IMG/VR virus record: IMGVR_UViG_3300028653_000300
Span: 1-30,832 of that record
Direction: 5' to 3' (one strand)
DNA length: 30,832 bases
Source: a virus
Shown here: piece by piece, positions 1-6,405 of the stretch
Numbering within the stretch: position 1 is the stretch's first letter
Layout of the letters: each line of letters starts with the position of its first letter
Made by a program: the position numbers and the translations under genes
The notes under the pieces: generated by a model
The model's input: the letters and a program-made list of their open reading frames with translations, nothing else
Databases searched by the model: none
What the model was told of the DNA's origin: nothing

Positions 1-144
1 GCACCTCAAGTTCCTGGAACGTCAGCAGGGACACCTTTGCCACCTGCGACAGCACAGCAACCTTCAGCAGGACCGGTGTTAACAATTCCACAACCAGGAC
101 CTCAAGCAGCACCACCGTTCGGGTTCGGACAACCAGCAAAGTAA
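1..144 (+). CDS. C-terminal end of an unknown Pro/Gln/Ala-rich protein (partial)
   Basis: An open frame runs in from the left edge and stops with TAA at 142-144, giving 47 visible residues. The tail is made almost only of Pro, Ala, Gln, Gly and Thr and ends FGFGQPAK. Such low-complexity tails are disordered linkers or partner-binding tails, and several replication and single-strand-binding proteins carry them, but no domain is visible here and no function can be given. The next gene begins three bases after the stop, so both probably share a transcript. Confidence 0.6.
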   Translation, partial: APQVPGTSAGTPLPPATAQQPSAGPVLTIPQPGPQAAPPFGFGQPAK

Positions 145-147
145 CCT

Positions 148-798
148 ATGAAACTTGGACAAGGATACGCAAAGGGATCAGCAGCCGAAGTTGAGGTTGC
201 TGGTCTCTGCGACAAGTGGTACAACTTACCAAAGAAGACTTTCTGGCGAACTCACGCAAGTGGCGCGATGCCTGACGAACCAGGTGACATCTACTCACGT
301 CAAACCCATCTGACGGGTCCGTTACCGTGGATGATAGAGGTCAAGCATATCAGAAGTTACGACCTTCTGATGGACGTTGTCAACCATCGATTTCCTCACC
401 CACAACTTTACGGATGGTTGGCTGAGATGACTTGGCAACAGCAAGACTATATTAAGCGATACGAAAAGGTACCAGGAATACCACCTCGTCGCTGCATTCG
501 GTTACTAGTCTTCAAACGAAACTTCGGACCAGGTTTCTGGGTTGGATTCTATCGTGATGAACTGCTACCGCCCCGGATAGCTAATGGGGCGTCGGGTACG
601 TATGGGTGGGATCAATATCTCCTCGTACGACAGTATATTACTATTCCAATTCCTGCGATCGATGTTGAAGTGCCTGGTCAGTTGAATGACAAGAAGAGTC
701 CGAAGCGAAGAGTAAATCTCGACGCAGGATCGTTTGTTGTAACTGAGTGGAAGACGTTCATACAGATTTTCACTGATCCAAAGAACCAAATCCTCTGA
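148..798 (+). CDS. Putative PD-(D/E)XK-type nuclease (resolvase/RecB-like)
   Basis: The 216-residue protein has the layout of a PD-(D/E)XK nuclease core: an N-terminal helix with acidic residues (E14, E16), a PGD motif (D47), then a beta strand with E64-V-K66 in the sequence MIEVKH. In that superfamily the Asp, Glu and Lys bind metal and cleave the phosphodiester bond. Phage members act as Holliday junction resolvases, exonucleases or restriction-like enzymes, and which applies cannot be told from motifs. It starts three bases after the preceding gene, and its TGA overlaps the ATG of the Rad50-like gene by one base, which places it in the recombination operon. The C-terminal third has no recognised domain. 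The fold call is moderately sure and the exact activity is inference. Confidence 0.55.
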   Translation: MKLGQGYAKGSAAEVEVAGLCDKWYNLPKKTFWRTHASGAMPDEPGDIYSRQTHLTGPLPWMIEVKHIRSYDLLMDVVNHRFPHPQLYGWLAEMTWQQQDYIKRYEKVPGIPPRRCIRLLVFKRNFGPGFWVGFYRDELLPPRIANGASGTYGWDQYLLVRQYITIPIPAIDVEVPGQLNDKKSPKRRVNLDAGSFVVTEWKTFIQIFTDPKNQIL

Positions 799-2000
799 TG
801 CTCAAGAAACTCCACATACAGAACTTTCAATCCCATCGTGACTCCACAATTGAGTTCTCTCCGTACCTTACTATTATTGTCGGTCAGAACGATAACGGGA
901 AGAGTGCGATATTCAGGGCACTGATGAAAGTCATTCGAAACGTTCCTGACGGCACGGGTTTTGTTTCGTGGTGGAAAGACGTAACTGAAACGAACATCAC
1001 ACTTGAAACTGATGCTGGCACGGTTCTCAGGTCAGTGAATCCGAAGAAGGGAACTCCAGGAAACCGATACGTTGTAAACAGTATCGAGTATGCGGGTTTC
1101 GGAAAGAACATTCCGCCAGACGTCGGACCAATTGCTGAGACAGCCAATCCGATTGTATTCGGAGACGTATCACTGGACTTGAACTTTGGTGGACAGCACG
1201 GTGGCTTGTTTCTGATCGATGATACCGGATCAGCTCGAGGAAAGGTTCTCGGAAAGATTGTTGGAGTCGACGTTGTTGGACGAAAGCGACAAATTGTAGA
1301 GTCTGAACGACAGTCGAACGAACGTGAAATCAAACGTGTGACTCTCCAGGTTGAAACTCTCGAGAAGGAACTAGCAACTTATCCAGACGTCGAAGCATGG
1401 GTCGGTTGGGTTAGCGATATGCAACGATTCGTTCCTGAACACCGTGCAAAGGAGAAGCGAGTCCAACGAATGGGCGAGATCAATATCAACCGGCTTGTAT
1501 TGCAGGATTCTCAAGAGGCTGTGACTTATTTGATTGCTCAAGCCGGATCGGTATCTCAACTGTCTACCTCTCAACTTCAAATGAAGGTTGGACAACTTAA
1601 AACTCGGCAAAACGTTAGAGAACGTATAGTTCAAGCTCAGACAAGAAAAAATTCCATTGTTATCCCTTCTCTCCAGTTAGTTCCGACCGACCGTGTTATG
1701 ATGTTACAGGCACAGTTGATCGTTGCTCGGTCACTGAGCACAAGATATAAGACTTTACAAGCAAAACGTGTTGAAGTTCCTGAAGTTGCCGTTCCAACTG
1801 TGGAAGCAGCACGAAATGTCGGAAGTCAGTTGCAGCAACTAGCAACTTTACGGGACAAGCACAAACGGTTGTTTGGAATGAGAGTAGAAGGTGTCAGAGC
1901 ACTATCCACTGCAAATATCGATTGCAGTGTAGCGGTACTCGAACTAGAAGCAAGACGAACAGAACTTGGAGTATGTCCAACATGTGGAAAACCATTCTAA
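798..2000 (+). CDS. sbcC: Rad50/SbcC-like ATPase, N-terminal half ending at the zinc hook
   Basis: The first 30 residues match the Rad50/SbcC/gp46 N-lobe, with a Walker A loop GQNDNGKS at residues 29-36 and a plausible Q-loop glutamine near residue 133 (NFGGQHGG). From about residue 165 to 390 the sequence is mostly helical and charged, like the ascending coiled coil. The protein ends ...GVCPTCGKPF, a CPxC zinc-hook motif at residues 393-396, and stops four residues later. No Walker B or signature motif is present. Those occur in the gene at 3463-4110, after the Mre11-like gene. In known Rad50 proteins both lobes sit in one chain of many hundreds of residues, with the hook in the middle. Here the chain stops at the hook apex, so the ATPase would have to assemble from separate polypeptides (inference). 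The ATG overlaps the stop of the nuclease gene (TGATG). Confidence 0.85.
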   Translation: MLKKLHIQNFQSHRDSTIEFSPYLTIIVGQNDNGKSAIFRALMKVIRNVPDGTGFVSWWKDVTETNITLETDAGTVLRSVNPKKGTPGNRYVVNSIEYAGFGKNIPPDVGPIAETANPIVFGDVSLDLNFGGQHGGLFLIDDTGSARGKVLGKIVGVDVVGRKRQIVESERQSNEREIKRVTLQVETLEKELATYPDVEAWVGWVSDMQRFVPEHRAKEKRVQRMGEININRLVLQDSQEAVTYLIAQAGSVSQLSTSQLQMKVGQLKTRQNVRERIVQAQTRKNSIVIPSLQLVPTDRVMMLQAQLIVARSLSTRYKTLQAKRVEVPEVAVPTVEAARNVGSQLQQLATLRDKHKRLFGMRVEGVRALSTANIDCSVAVLELEARRTELGVCPTCGKPF

Positions 2001-2197
2001 AGTTTTTTGGTAGAGAAGAGGAAGTTCATTATCCACCATCGCAATTTGTACTACAACACTTTCCCAGTGCCGAGTGTATTCACTATCCAAGCGATGGCAA
2101 ACCGTATAGTATTGTAGCTGAACATGTTGCTATTTGTTCTGGAGTATCAGAAGCGGATGCATGGCTTCGAACGGAAGCGTTTCTTAAAAGTAGGTAG
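1973..2197 (+). CDS. Small unknown protein overlapping the Rad50 N-half
   Basis: A 74-residue open frame begins inside the last codons of the Rad50-like N-half and ends three bases before the Mre11-like start. ATG 1973 and ATG 1982 are both possible. GGAG at 1967-1970 is better spaced for 1982, which would give 71 residues. The sequence (FFGREEEVHYPPSQ..., later ISEADAWL-like helical stretch) has no motif I recognise. Its position between the two parts of the repair complex suggests it could be an accessory subunit, but that is guilt by association only. It fills the gap between genes and keeps the tight spacing of the operon, which favours a real gene. Confidence 0.5.
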   Translation: MSNMWKTILKFFGREEEVHYPPSQFVLQHFPSAECIHYPSDGKPYSIVAEHVAICSGVSEADAWLRTEAFLKSR

Positions 2198-2200
2198 AAG

Positions 2201-3151
2201 GTGAAACTAGGCTTTTTTACAGACGTTCACGCAAGACTTGACAATCCGAGTTCAAGGTCGGATTGGTTTCCGAAGACTATCATCGAGAAACTCGAACGAG
2301 TCGGTGAGATATTCAAGAACGAGGGTGTGCAGTTCGCTTTGAACGGTGGTGACACCACTCACATTCCTTCTCCGTCTCTGTCACTAGTGAACAGACTGAC
2401 GAGAGTATTCAAGGACTGGCAGATACCGATCATTGCAATTACCGGTAGTCACGACGTTCACGGTTATCAGCAGTTGACGCTTGAACGAACAGCAGTAGGT
2501 GAACTTGTTGCTGCAGGTCTCTTTCATATGGTTGGTTGCACTAACTATCCAAAGTACATCGACCTTGACAACAAAGTCAGAGTCTATGGAACAGGGTACA
2601 TGCACGCATTCGACGCTCGAGAGTTTTCTGTTCTCGATCCTGAACACAACAGCAAACTTATCATTCAGATGATTCATGCGGATCTACTCGACAAACCAGT
2701 TCCGTGGCAGTACGTTTTGGTGAACCAAGTCTATACTAACGCACAACTCGTTCTCAGTGGACATTATCATCCAGGCTGGAAGGAAGGCATCGTTTCTGGA
2801 ACCTCGACGTTCTTTAATCCAGGAAGTATCGGTCGCATTGAACGTGGTCCGTACCGAATACCTCGTGTGATGATTATTGATACCAAACCTTCCAGACCTG
2901 GAGTTCTTTACGACTACAAGTTTGTAGACGTACCTTGCGATCCGCATCCGTTCACTGAGAAACCATTGGACAAGGTTGAAGAGATGACGATGGACATCAA
3001 TCAGTTCGTCTCACTCCTGGATCTTGCTCAAGTTGAAATTGTCGACGTGAAAGGAAAGATTCCGATACTCGGAAGAGAGCTTGAGTTGTCTGAAGAAGTA
3101 ATCGACAGAACTATTCAGTTGCTCGAACGACCAGAAAAGAAGGAGAAGTAG
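2201..3151 (+). CDS. sbcD: Mre11/SbcD-like calcineurin-type nuclease subunit
   Basis: The 316-residue protein carries the metallophosphoesterase motifs in order: D8-x-H10 (FFTDVH), GGD at 49-51, GSHD at 82-85 (usual GNHD with Asn replaced by Ser), H159 in MIHADL, and GHYH at 187-190. These residues bind two metal ions in Mre11, SbcD and phage gp47, which cut DNA ends with the Rad50/SbcC ATPase. Residues after about 230 are a short tail rather than a long capping domain. The start is GTG with an AGGTAG/AGAAGG purine stretch just upstream. It lies between the N-half and the C-half of the Rad50-like protein, so the three parts are made from one mRNA. The Asn-to-Ser change in motif III is unusual, because that Asn normally helps bind metal. 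Confidence 0.88.
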   Translation: MKLGFFTDVHARLDNPSSRSDWFPKTIIEKLERVGEIFKNEGVQFALNGGDTTHIPSPSLSLVNRLTRVFKDWQIPIIAITGSHDVHGYQQLTLERTAVGELVAAGLFHMVGCTNYPKYIDLDNKVRVYGTGYMHAFDAREFSVLDPEHNSKLIIQMIHADLLDKPVPWQYVLVNQVYTNAQLVLSGHYHPGWKEGIVSGTSTFFNPGSIGRIERGPYRIPRVMIIDTKPSRPGVLYDYKFVDVPCDPHPFTEKPLDKVEEMTMDINQFVSLLDLAQVEIVDVKGKIPILGRELELSEEVIDRTIQLLERPEKKEK

Positions 3152-3152
3152 T

Positions 3153-3479
3153 ATGAACCAGGTACCTGCACCACCACCAAATCATTCGTTTCCTCAAACG
3201 TTTCCGTCACCACCTACTGTTGATCCTGCAACTGAACTCAATCAGTTGCAGAAACGAATCGATACGGTCAAGACCGAAGTAACTCGTCGAGAGACTGAAC
3301 TGAAGTCAATCGACCAGCAGTTGACCGATCTGAGAGCAGAAGTCAAGACTATCGGAGTGAACGACTTCGATGAGTTGGATGCGTCGATTATCAGACTCGA
3401 GTCAGAAATTGCTACAGAGAAAATCTCAATCGAGTCGTCACTTGTTGCAGCGGAGAGAGCACTTGGACTTGCTCAATAA
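3153..3479 (+). CDS. Coiled-coil protein, probable detached arm of the Rad50-like ATPase
   Basis: This 108-residue protein has a Pro-rich start (about residues 5-24) followed by an almost uninterrupted amphipathic, charged helix to the end (LQKRIDTVKTEVTRRETELK...). It is preceded by a good AAGGAG site and lies directly between the Mre11-like gene and the Rad50 C-half. In a normal Rad50 the zinc hook is followed by a descending coiled coil and then the C-lobe; this piece has the composition and position of that descending arm. Its last codons overlap the next gene in a different frame, so a programmed or sequencing frameshift could join the two. It contains no Cys, so it does not carry a second half-hook. 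That it is a coiled coil is clear; its role is inferred. Confidence 0.65.
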   Translation: MNQVPAPPPNHSFPQTFPSPPTVDPATELNQLQKRIDTVKTEVTRRETELKSIDQQLTDLRAEVKTIGVNDFDELDASIIRLESEIATEKISIESSLVAAERALGLAQ

Positions 3480-4110
3480 CGTGTTCGAAACGCGACTGAA
3501 CGCTGTATCCGGAAAGGTGCAGTATATCAAAGGACTTCGTGACAAAGTTCTGGCGGATCGACAACTAGCGACTGAAGCATTGAACAGTCACAAGCACGAA
3601 GCCGACGTGTTAGCTGGAATGAAGCGACTGTTGGAAGCACTGTCTAAGGTGTCGCAGCAACATATCAAAAACTTCGTTGAACCGTTGATTACCGAAGCAT
3701 TGGAGTTCGTGTTCAATAAAGGTTACAAGTTCGGAATCGAGTTCGAAGAACGAAGAGGTCAGACGGAAGTCGACTTCGTATTCAAGACTAAAGACGGTAA
3801 CGTAACGATTGGCGAGTTAACAGAAACAAATGGTGGTGGCGTTGTCGATGTTGCAGCACTTATCCTTCGTATTGGTATCGCACACGTTCTCAAGGTTCAA
3901 GGACCAATCTGTGCAGACGAGCCAGGATCGTTTGTGGACGAGGTTCACAGTTCTCGGTTTGGTTTGCTCGTTCACGAAATCTGTCACAAGTTCAACAGAC
4001 AAATCGTTGTCATTACGCACAGTCAGTCGTTCGCGGGTTACGGTGATAGGATCTACTCAGTGTCACAAAGTTCTGACGGTATTTCTCACGTTACAGAGGG
4101 AATAGTATAA
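3463..4110 (+). CDS. sbcC: Rad50/SbcC-like ATPase, C-terminal half
   Basis: The frame opens well upstream, but the best start is TTG 3463, preceded by GGAGAG at 3452-3457; TTG 3469 and GTG 3481 are alternatives. The resulting 215 residues begin with about 65 residues of coiled coil. A signature-like loop follows (TNGGGVVD, N123), then Walker B with ICADEP (D152, E153), a D-loop (SFVDE) and an H-loop His (VVITHSQ, H186). These are the features of the Rad50/SbcC/gp46 C-lobe, which is inactive without a Walker A lobe; that lobe is encoded at 798-2000. The signature reads NGGG rather than the usual SGGE/SGGQ, as I recall in some phage homologues. The gene overlaps the coiled-coil gene before it by 17 bases, and its stop overlaps the start of the exonuclease gene. 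Confidence 0.82.
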   Translation: MDLLNNVFETRLNAVSGKVQYIKGLRDKVLADRQLATEALNSHKHEADVLAGMKRLLEALSKVSQQHIKNFVEPLITEALEFVFNKGYKFGIEFEERRGQTEVDFVFKTKDGNVTIGELTETNGGGVVDVAALILRIGIAHVLKVQGPICADEPGSFVDEVHSSRFGLLVHEICHKFNRQIVVITHSQSFAGYGDRIYSVSQSSDGISHVTEGIV

Positions 4111-4766
4111 TGAACAGACTCAGGATAACATTCGACATCGAAACAATTCCGAATTCAGAATGTAACACTAACGAAGTACTAAGCGAGGAACTGACACGAC
4201 TTCGTGCACTAACTGAGAAGACACCAGGTCGAGAGTTTCTACCTGCAGTTCATCCTGCATTCTGTCAGGTTGTCTGTATCTGTGCAAAGATAACAAACGA
4301 GACAACAGGACATGTAACTTTGAAAAACTTTGCTGATGCAGACGAGAAGAAAGTTCTCGAGGGTTTCTCTGAAATGCTGCGGAATATCCAATCGAAGGAC
4401 TACTTTACAGTATTCGTCGGTTGGAACTCACTCGACTTCGACGCACCGATTATTCGACTCAGAAGTCTGAAGCACGGTGTTCAAGTGACGGGTGGAGCTT
4501 GGCAATACTTTGTGAATCTGAAACGATTCGCAAAGGAACCACACTTTGACGTTATGCAGTGGTTAGCAAACTGGCAGAGCAACGCAAAACTAAGTCTTCG
4601 GACTGCAGCAGCAATGTTCAACTTACCAGACCCAAAGGCAGGACTACTTCCGGATCAGATTCCTCAAGCAATTGCAGACGGTCACATGCAAGACGTGATC
4701 GACTACTGTTGGGGCGACGTGACGACAACTGATGCATTATACTTAAGGGTAAAGGACGGGTTATAG
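4110..4766 (+). CDS. DnaQ-like (DEDDy) 3'-5' exonuclease
   Basis: The 218-residue protein has the three exonuclease motifs of the RNase H-fold DEDD superfamily. Exo I is FDIET (D9, E11), Exo II is WNSLDFDAPII (D111), and Exo III is Y199-x3-D203 (YCWGD), which makes it the DEDDy type. The overall spacing resembles the predicted PolB-like exonuclease family rather than the short epsilon subunit. It would degrade single-stranded 3' ends using two metal ions, either for proofreading with a separate polymerase or for end processing together with the Mre11/Rad50 module it is coupled to (its ATG overlaps the preceding TAA). There is no polymerase domain in this gene or in the window. The family call is strong and the partner is inferred. 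Confidence 0.85.
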   Translation: MNRLRITFDIETIPNSECNTNEVLSEELTRLRALTEKTPGREFLPAVHPAFCQVVCICAKITNETTGHVTLKNFADADEKKVLEGFSEMLRNIQSKDYFTVFVGWNSLDFDAPIIRLRSLKHGVQVTGGAWQYFVNLKRFAKEPHFDVMQWLANWQSNAKLSLRTAAAMFNLPDPKAGLLPDQIPQAIADGHMQDVIDYCWGDVTTTDALYLRVKDGL

Positions 4767-4767
4767 C

Positions 4768-5409
4768 ATGGACATAACAAAGTTGACAGGTGCGTTGATT
4801 GTCAGTGCGTATCGAACCAAAGGCTATATCCTTCGCACTGATCCTGACTTCCTGAATCTGTTCGGTATCCGAGCAAACAAACCTGATACGAACACGTTCC
4901 AGGACGGTGTTGGTTGGATGACGTTCGACGGAACGAACTGGATCTGGAAGATCTATCCAGCGACAACAGAACCAGGGTTCTACTATCTCGAGAATCCAAT
5001 GAACGTTGAGGGCACTCACATTCTCGTTCCGGGACAGTACCTGGATTCACACATGCTCGGACTTCACAAACAGGAGTACGAAGCATTCGTTCAGTGTGGA
5101 AAAATGTCGTTCTACACTGACAACAACAAGAACGACGTCGTTGACATGAATCCGGACACGATCGTTGCGTTGCAGTCTGCGGGAGTAGATATTCACAGAG
5201 CCAATCCTGATCAAACGTCAACCGTGGTGGGAAAATGGTCTGCAGCATGTCAGGTGGTCGCAGATCCGGTTAACTTCGCCGAAATGATCAGTATGGCACA
5301 CAAGCATACAGCCATTTATCCGAATCTGTTCAGTTATACGTTGTTTGACGAACTAGACGTATTTCCAGAGGTAATCAGTGCCGTTCCCACTCTCGGTCCG
5401 ATCTCGTAA
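4768..5409 (+). CDS. L,D-transpeptidase-like phage protein (probable cell-wall active)
   Basis: The 213-residue protein resembles a group of phage proteins with an L,D-transpeptidase/YkuD-like catalytic core. Supporting stretches are PGFYYLENPMNVEGTHIL near residues 69-86, a GLHKQEY turn near 98-104, GVDIHRA with H143, and W157-S-A-A-C161-QV. In YkuD enzymes the pattern is His...S-x-GC, the Cys being the nucleophile. Here the residue before the Cys is Ala rather than Gly. There is no signal peptide or membrane segment, so it would act inside the cell until lysis, or reach the wall as a virion part. It could be an endolysin-like hydrolase or a virion peptidoglycan enzyme. The motif match is by memory and by eye, hence medium confidence. 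Confidence 0.5.
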   Translation: MDITKLTGALIVSAYRTKGYILRTDPDFLNLFGIRANKPDTNTFQDGVGWMTFDGTNWIWKIYPATTEPGFYYLENPMNVEGTHILVPGQYLDSHMLGLHKQEYEAFVQCGKMSFYTDNNKNDVVDMNPDTIVALQSAGVDIHRANPDQTSTVVGKWSAACQVVADPVNFAEMISMAHKHTAIYPNLFSYTLFDELDVFPEVISAVPTLGPIS

Positions 5410-5527
5410 ATACAAGACGAAGCAGGATGCTGTAAAGGCTGAACATCAGAATCAGTTGAAGTCTCGAAGGAAACGAAAGCTGAAACGTAAGAAACGAAGC
5501 AAAGAATTACCCTTTTGGCTGAGATAA
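5378..5527 (+). CDS. Small, extremely basic protein (49 aa)
   Basis: A GTG at 5378 is preceded by AGAGGT (5367-5372) five bases upstream and opens a frame that stops at TAA 5525-5527. The 49 residues are dominated by Lys and Arg, especially the stretch around residues 29-41, with a Trp-containing end (LPFWLR). It overlaps the end of the transpeptidase-like gene by 32 bases and fills what would otherwise be a 121-base gap. Such composition suits nucleic-acid or ribosome binding, or an inhibitor of a host factor, but nothing more specific is visible. The good ribosome site and the gap-filling fit make it likely to be translated; its function is unknown. Confidence 0.5.
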   Translation: MPFPLSVRSRKYKTKQDAVKAEHQNQLKSRRKRKLKRKKRSKELPFWLR

Positions 5528-5530
5528 ATA

Positions 5531-5812
5531 ATGATACAGATAACGAAATCGTTCGAACTTAACGTCACTGGGGCGTACCACAGATATAACTTTCAAGCAG
5601 CACTCTCTACTACTTGTCCAGATGATCTGTCTTCAGAGGAGCATCGAACGTTGTCTGATGAATTGTTCGAAAAGTGCAAGAACGACGTGTATCGAGATTT
5701 GAGGCGTATGTACGATACCGACGAAGACTTCAAGGTGATCTGGATCAAGCGAGAAGAAAGTATTGCTAGAGAACGATTGCTGCTACAGAATACAGGAGTG
5801 CTACCAAAATGA
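5531..5812 (+). CDS. Hypothetical protein, 93 aa
   Basis: I do not recognise this protein. It is acidic to neutral and mostly helical, with a Glu/Asp-rich middle (residues 33-70) and a basic C-terminal helix (IKREESIARERLLL). No signal, membrane segment, zinc site or catalytic motif is visible. It begins three bases after the small basic gene, with only a weak ribosome site (GAGATAA), and its TGA overlaps the ATG of the dUTPase gene (ATGA), so it is translationally coupled to dUTPase. Confidence 0.65.
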   Translation: MIQITKSFELNVTGAYHRYNFQAALSTTCPDDLSSEEHRTLSDELFEKCKNDVYRDLRRMYDTDEDFKVIWIKREESIARERLLLQNTGVLPK

Positions 5813-6336
5813 TTGTGTATATTTGGCTTATTGTACTGACCACCGTAGTATTACGACTGTGGTATCGATCGTTTGACAGACCAATCGAGATTCAAGTAGT
5901 GAAAACTGGACAGTACTTTGTCAACGTGGAAGGTTTTCCAGATCCTAGGATGCCAACTCGAGGAACGAAAAGGTCAACGTGCTACGACTTATACGCTCAA
6001 CGCTCTGTTACGATCAATCCGGAAGAAACCACGTATATTCCGACAGGTGTCATTCTGAAACTGCCAAAAGGAATCGACTGTCACATTCACGCTCGAAGTT
6101 CACATCGGAAACTCGGATTGGACTGTCTCGGGACTGGTATAATAGATAGCGACTACCGAAACGAATTTGGGGTGCTATTACACAACCATTCTGATATGCC
6201 ACATACTATTGTTCAAGGAGATCGTTGTGGTCAAATGGAGTTTACTCGAGTCTTGAACGTGAGACTAGTGACTGGTCCGTTTGGAATTGATATGACAGAA
6301 CGAGGAAAAGGTGGTTGGGGTAGCACAGGGCGTTAG
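5809..6336 (+). CDS. dut: dUTPase with an N-terminal membrane anchor
   Basis: This enzyme hydrolyses dUTP to dUMP and pyrophosphate, which keeps uracil out of DNA and feeds dTMP synthesis. All five trimeric-dUTPase motifs are present: motif 1 CYDLYA (D60), motif 2 ARSSH (95-99), motif 3 GTGIIDSDYRNEFGV (108-122), motif 4 GDRCGQ (137-142) and motif 5 RGKGGWGSTGR (165-175). Trp replaces the usual Phe of motif 5. The odd part is the first 19 residues, a hydrophobic segment (IVYIWLIVLTTVVLRLWY) followed by Arg, which looks like a single membrane anchor. The ATG overlaps the preceding stop and has AGGAG 12 bases upstream. A later GTG near residue 31 would remove the anchor but lacks a better ribosome site. 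The enzyme call is very sure; the anchor is probable. Confidence 0.93.
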   Translation: MIVYIWLIVLTTVVLRLWYRSFDRPIEIQVVKTGQYFVNVEGFPDPRMPTRGTKRSTCYDLYAQRSVTINPEETTYIPTGVILKLPKGIDCHIHARSSHRKLGLDCLGTGIIDSDYRNEFGVLLHNHSDMPHTIVQGDRCGQMEFTRVLNVRLVTGPFGIDMTERGKGGWGSTGR

Positions 6337-6337
6337 T

Positions 6338-6400
6338 AGACTGCGCAGTCTTGGATTAGTTGTATGATATAACATCGTTATACACTAACCAAAAAGGAGG
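6338..6400 (+). promoter_or_regulatory. Palindrome, dyad and ribosome site upstream of the DUF932-like gene
   Basis: The gap between dUTPase and the next gene holds a perfect 14-base palindrome (6338-6351, centre GC|GC). It also holds an imperfect dyad of about 33 bases (6356-6388; TTAGT...ACTAA outside, GTAT...ATAC inside) that contains a second perfect repeat, TATAAC-atc-GTTATA (6368-6382). A strong AAGGAGG site follows about six bases before ATG 6406. The first palindrome lacks a T-run, so it is more likely an operator or RNA stem than a full terminator. The AT-rich dyad probably contains the promoter of this single-gene unit; exact -35/-10 boxes cannot be fixed by eye. AGTTGTAT (6358-6365) recurs at 8867-8874 upstream of another gene. 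Confidence 0.5.
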
Positions 6401-6405
6401 CTAAT

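Noticed and set aside
3370-3462. ATG 3370 as start of the Rad50 C-half
   Set aside because: The extra 31 residues overlap the coiled-coil gene out of frame and have a shadow-like Ser/Arg/Gln composition. TTG 3463 has a much better ribosome site.
6338-6351. Terminator for the dUTPase operon
   Set aside because: The perfect palindrome has no loop and no T-run after it, so an operator or other site is more likely.
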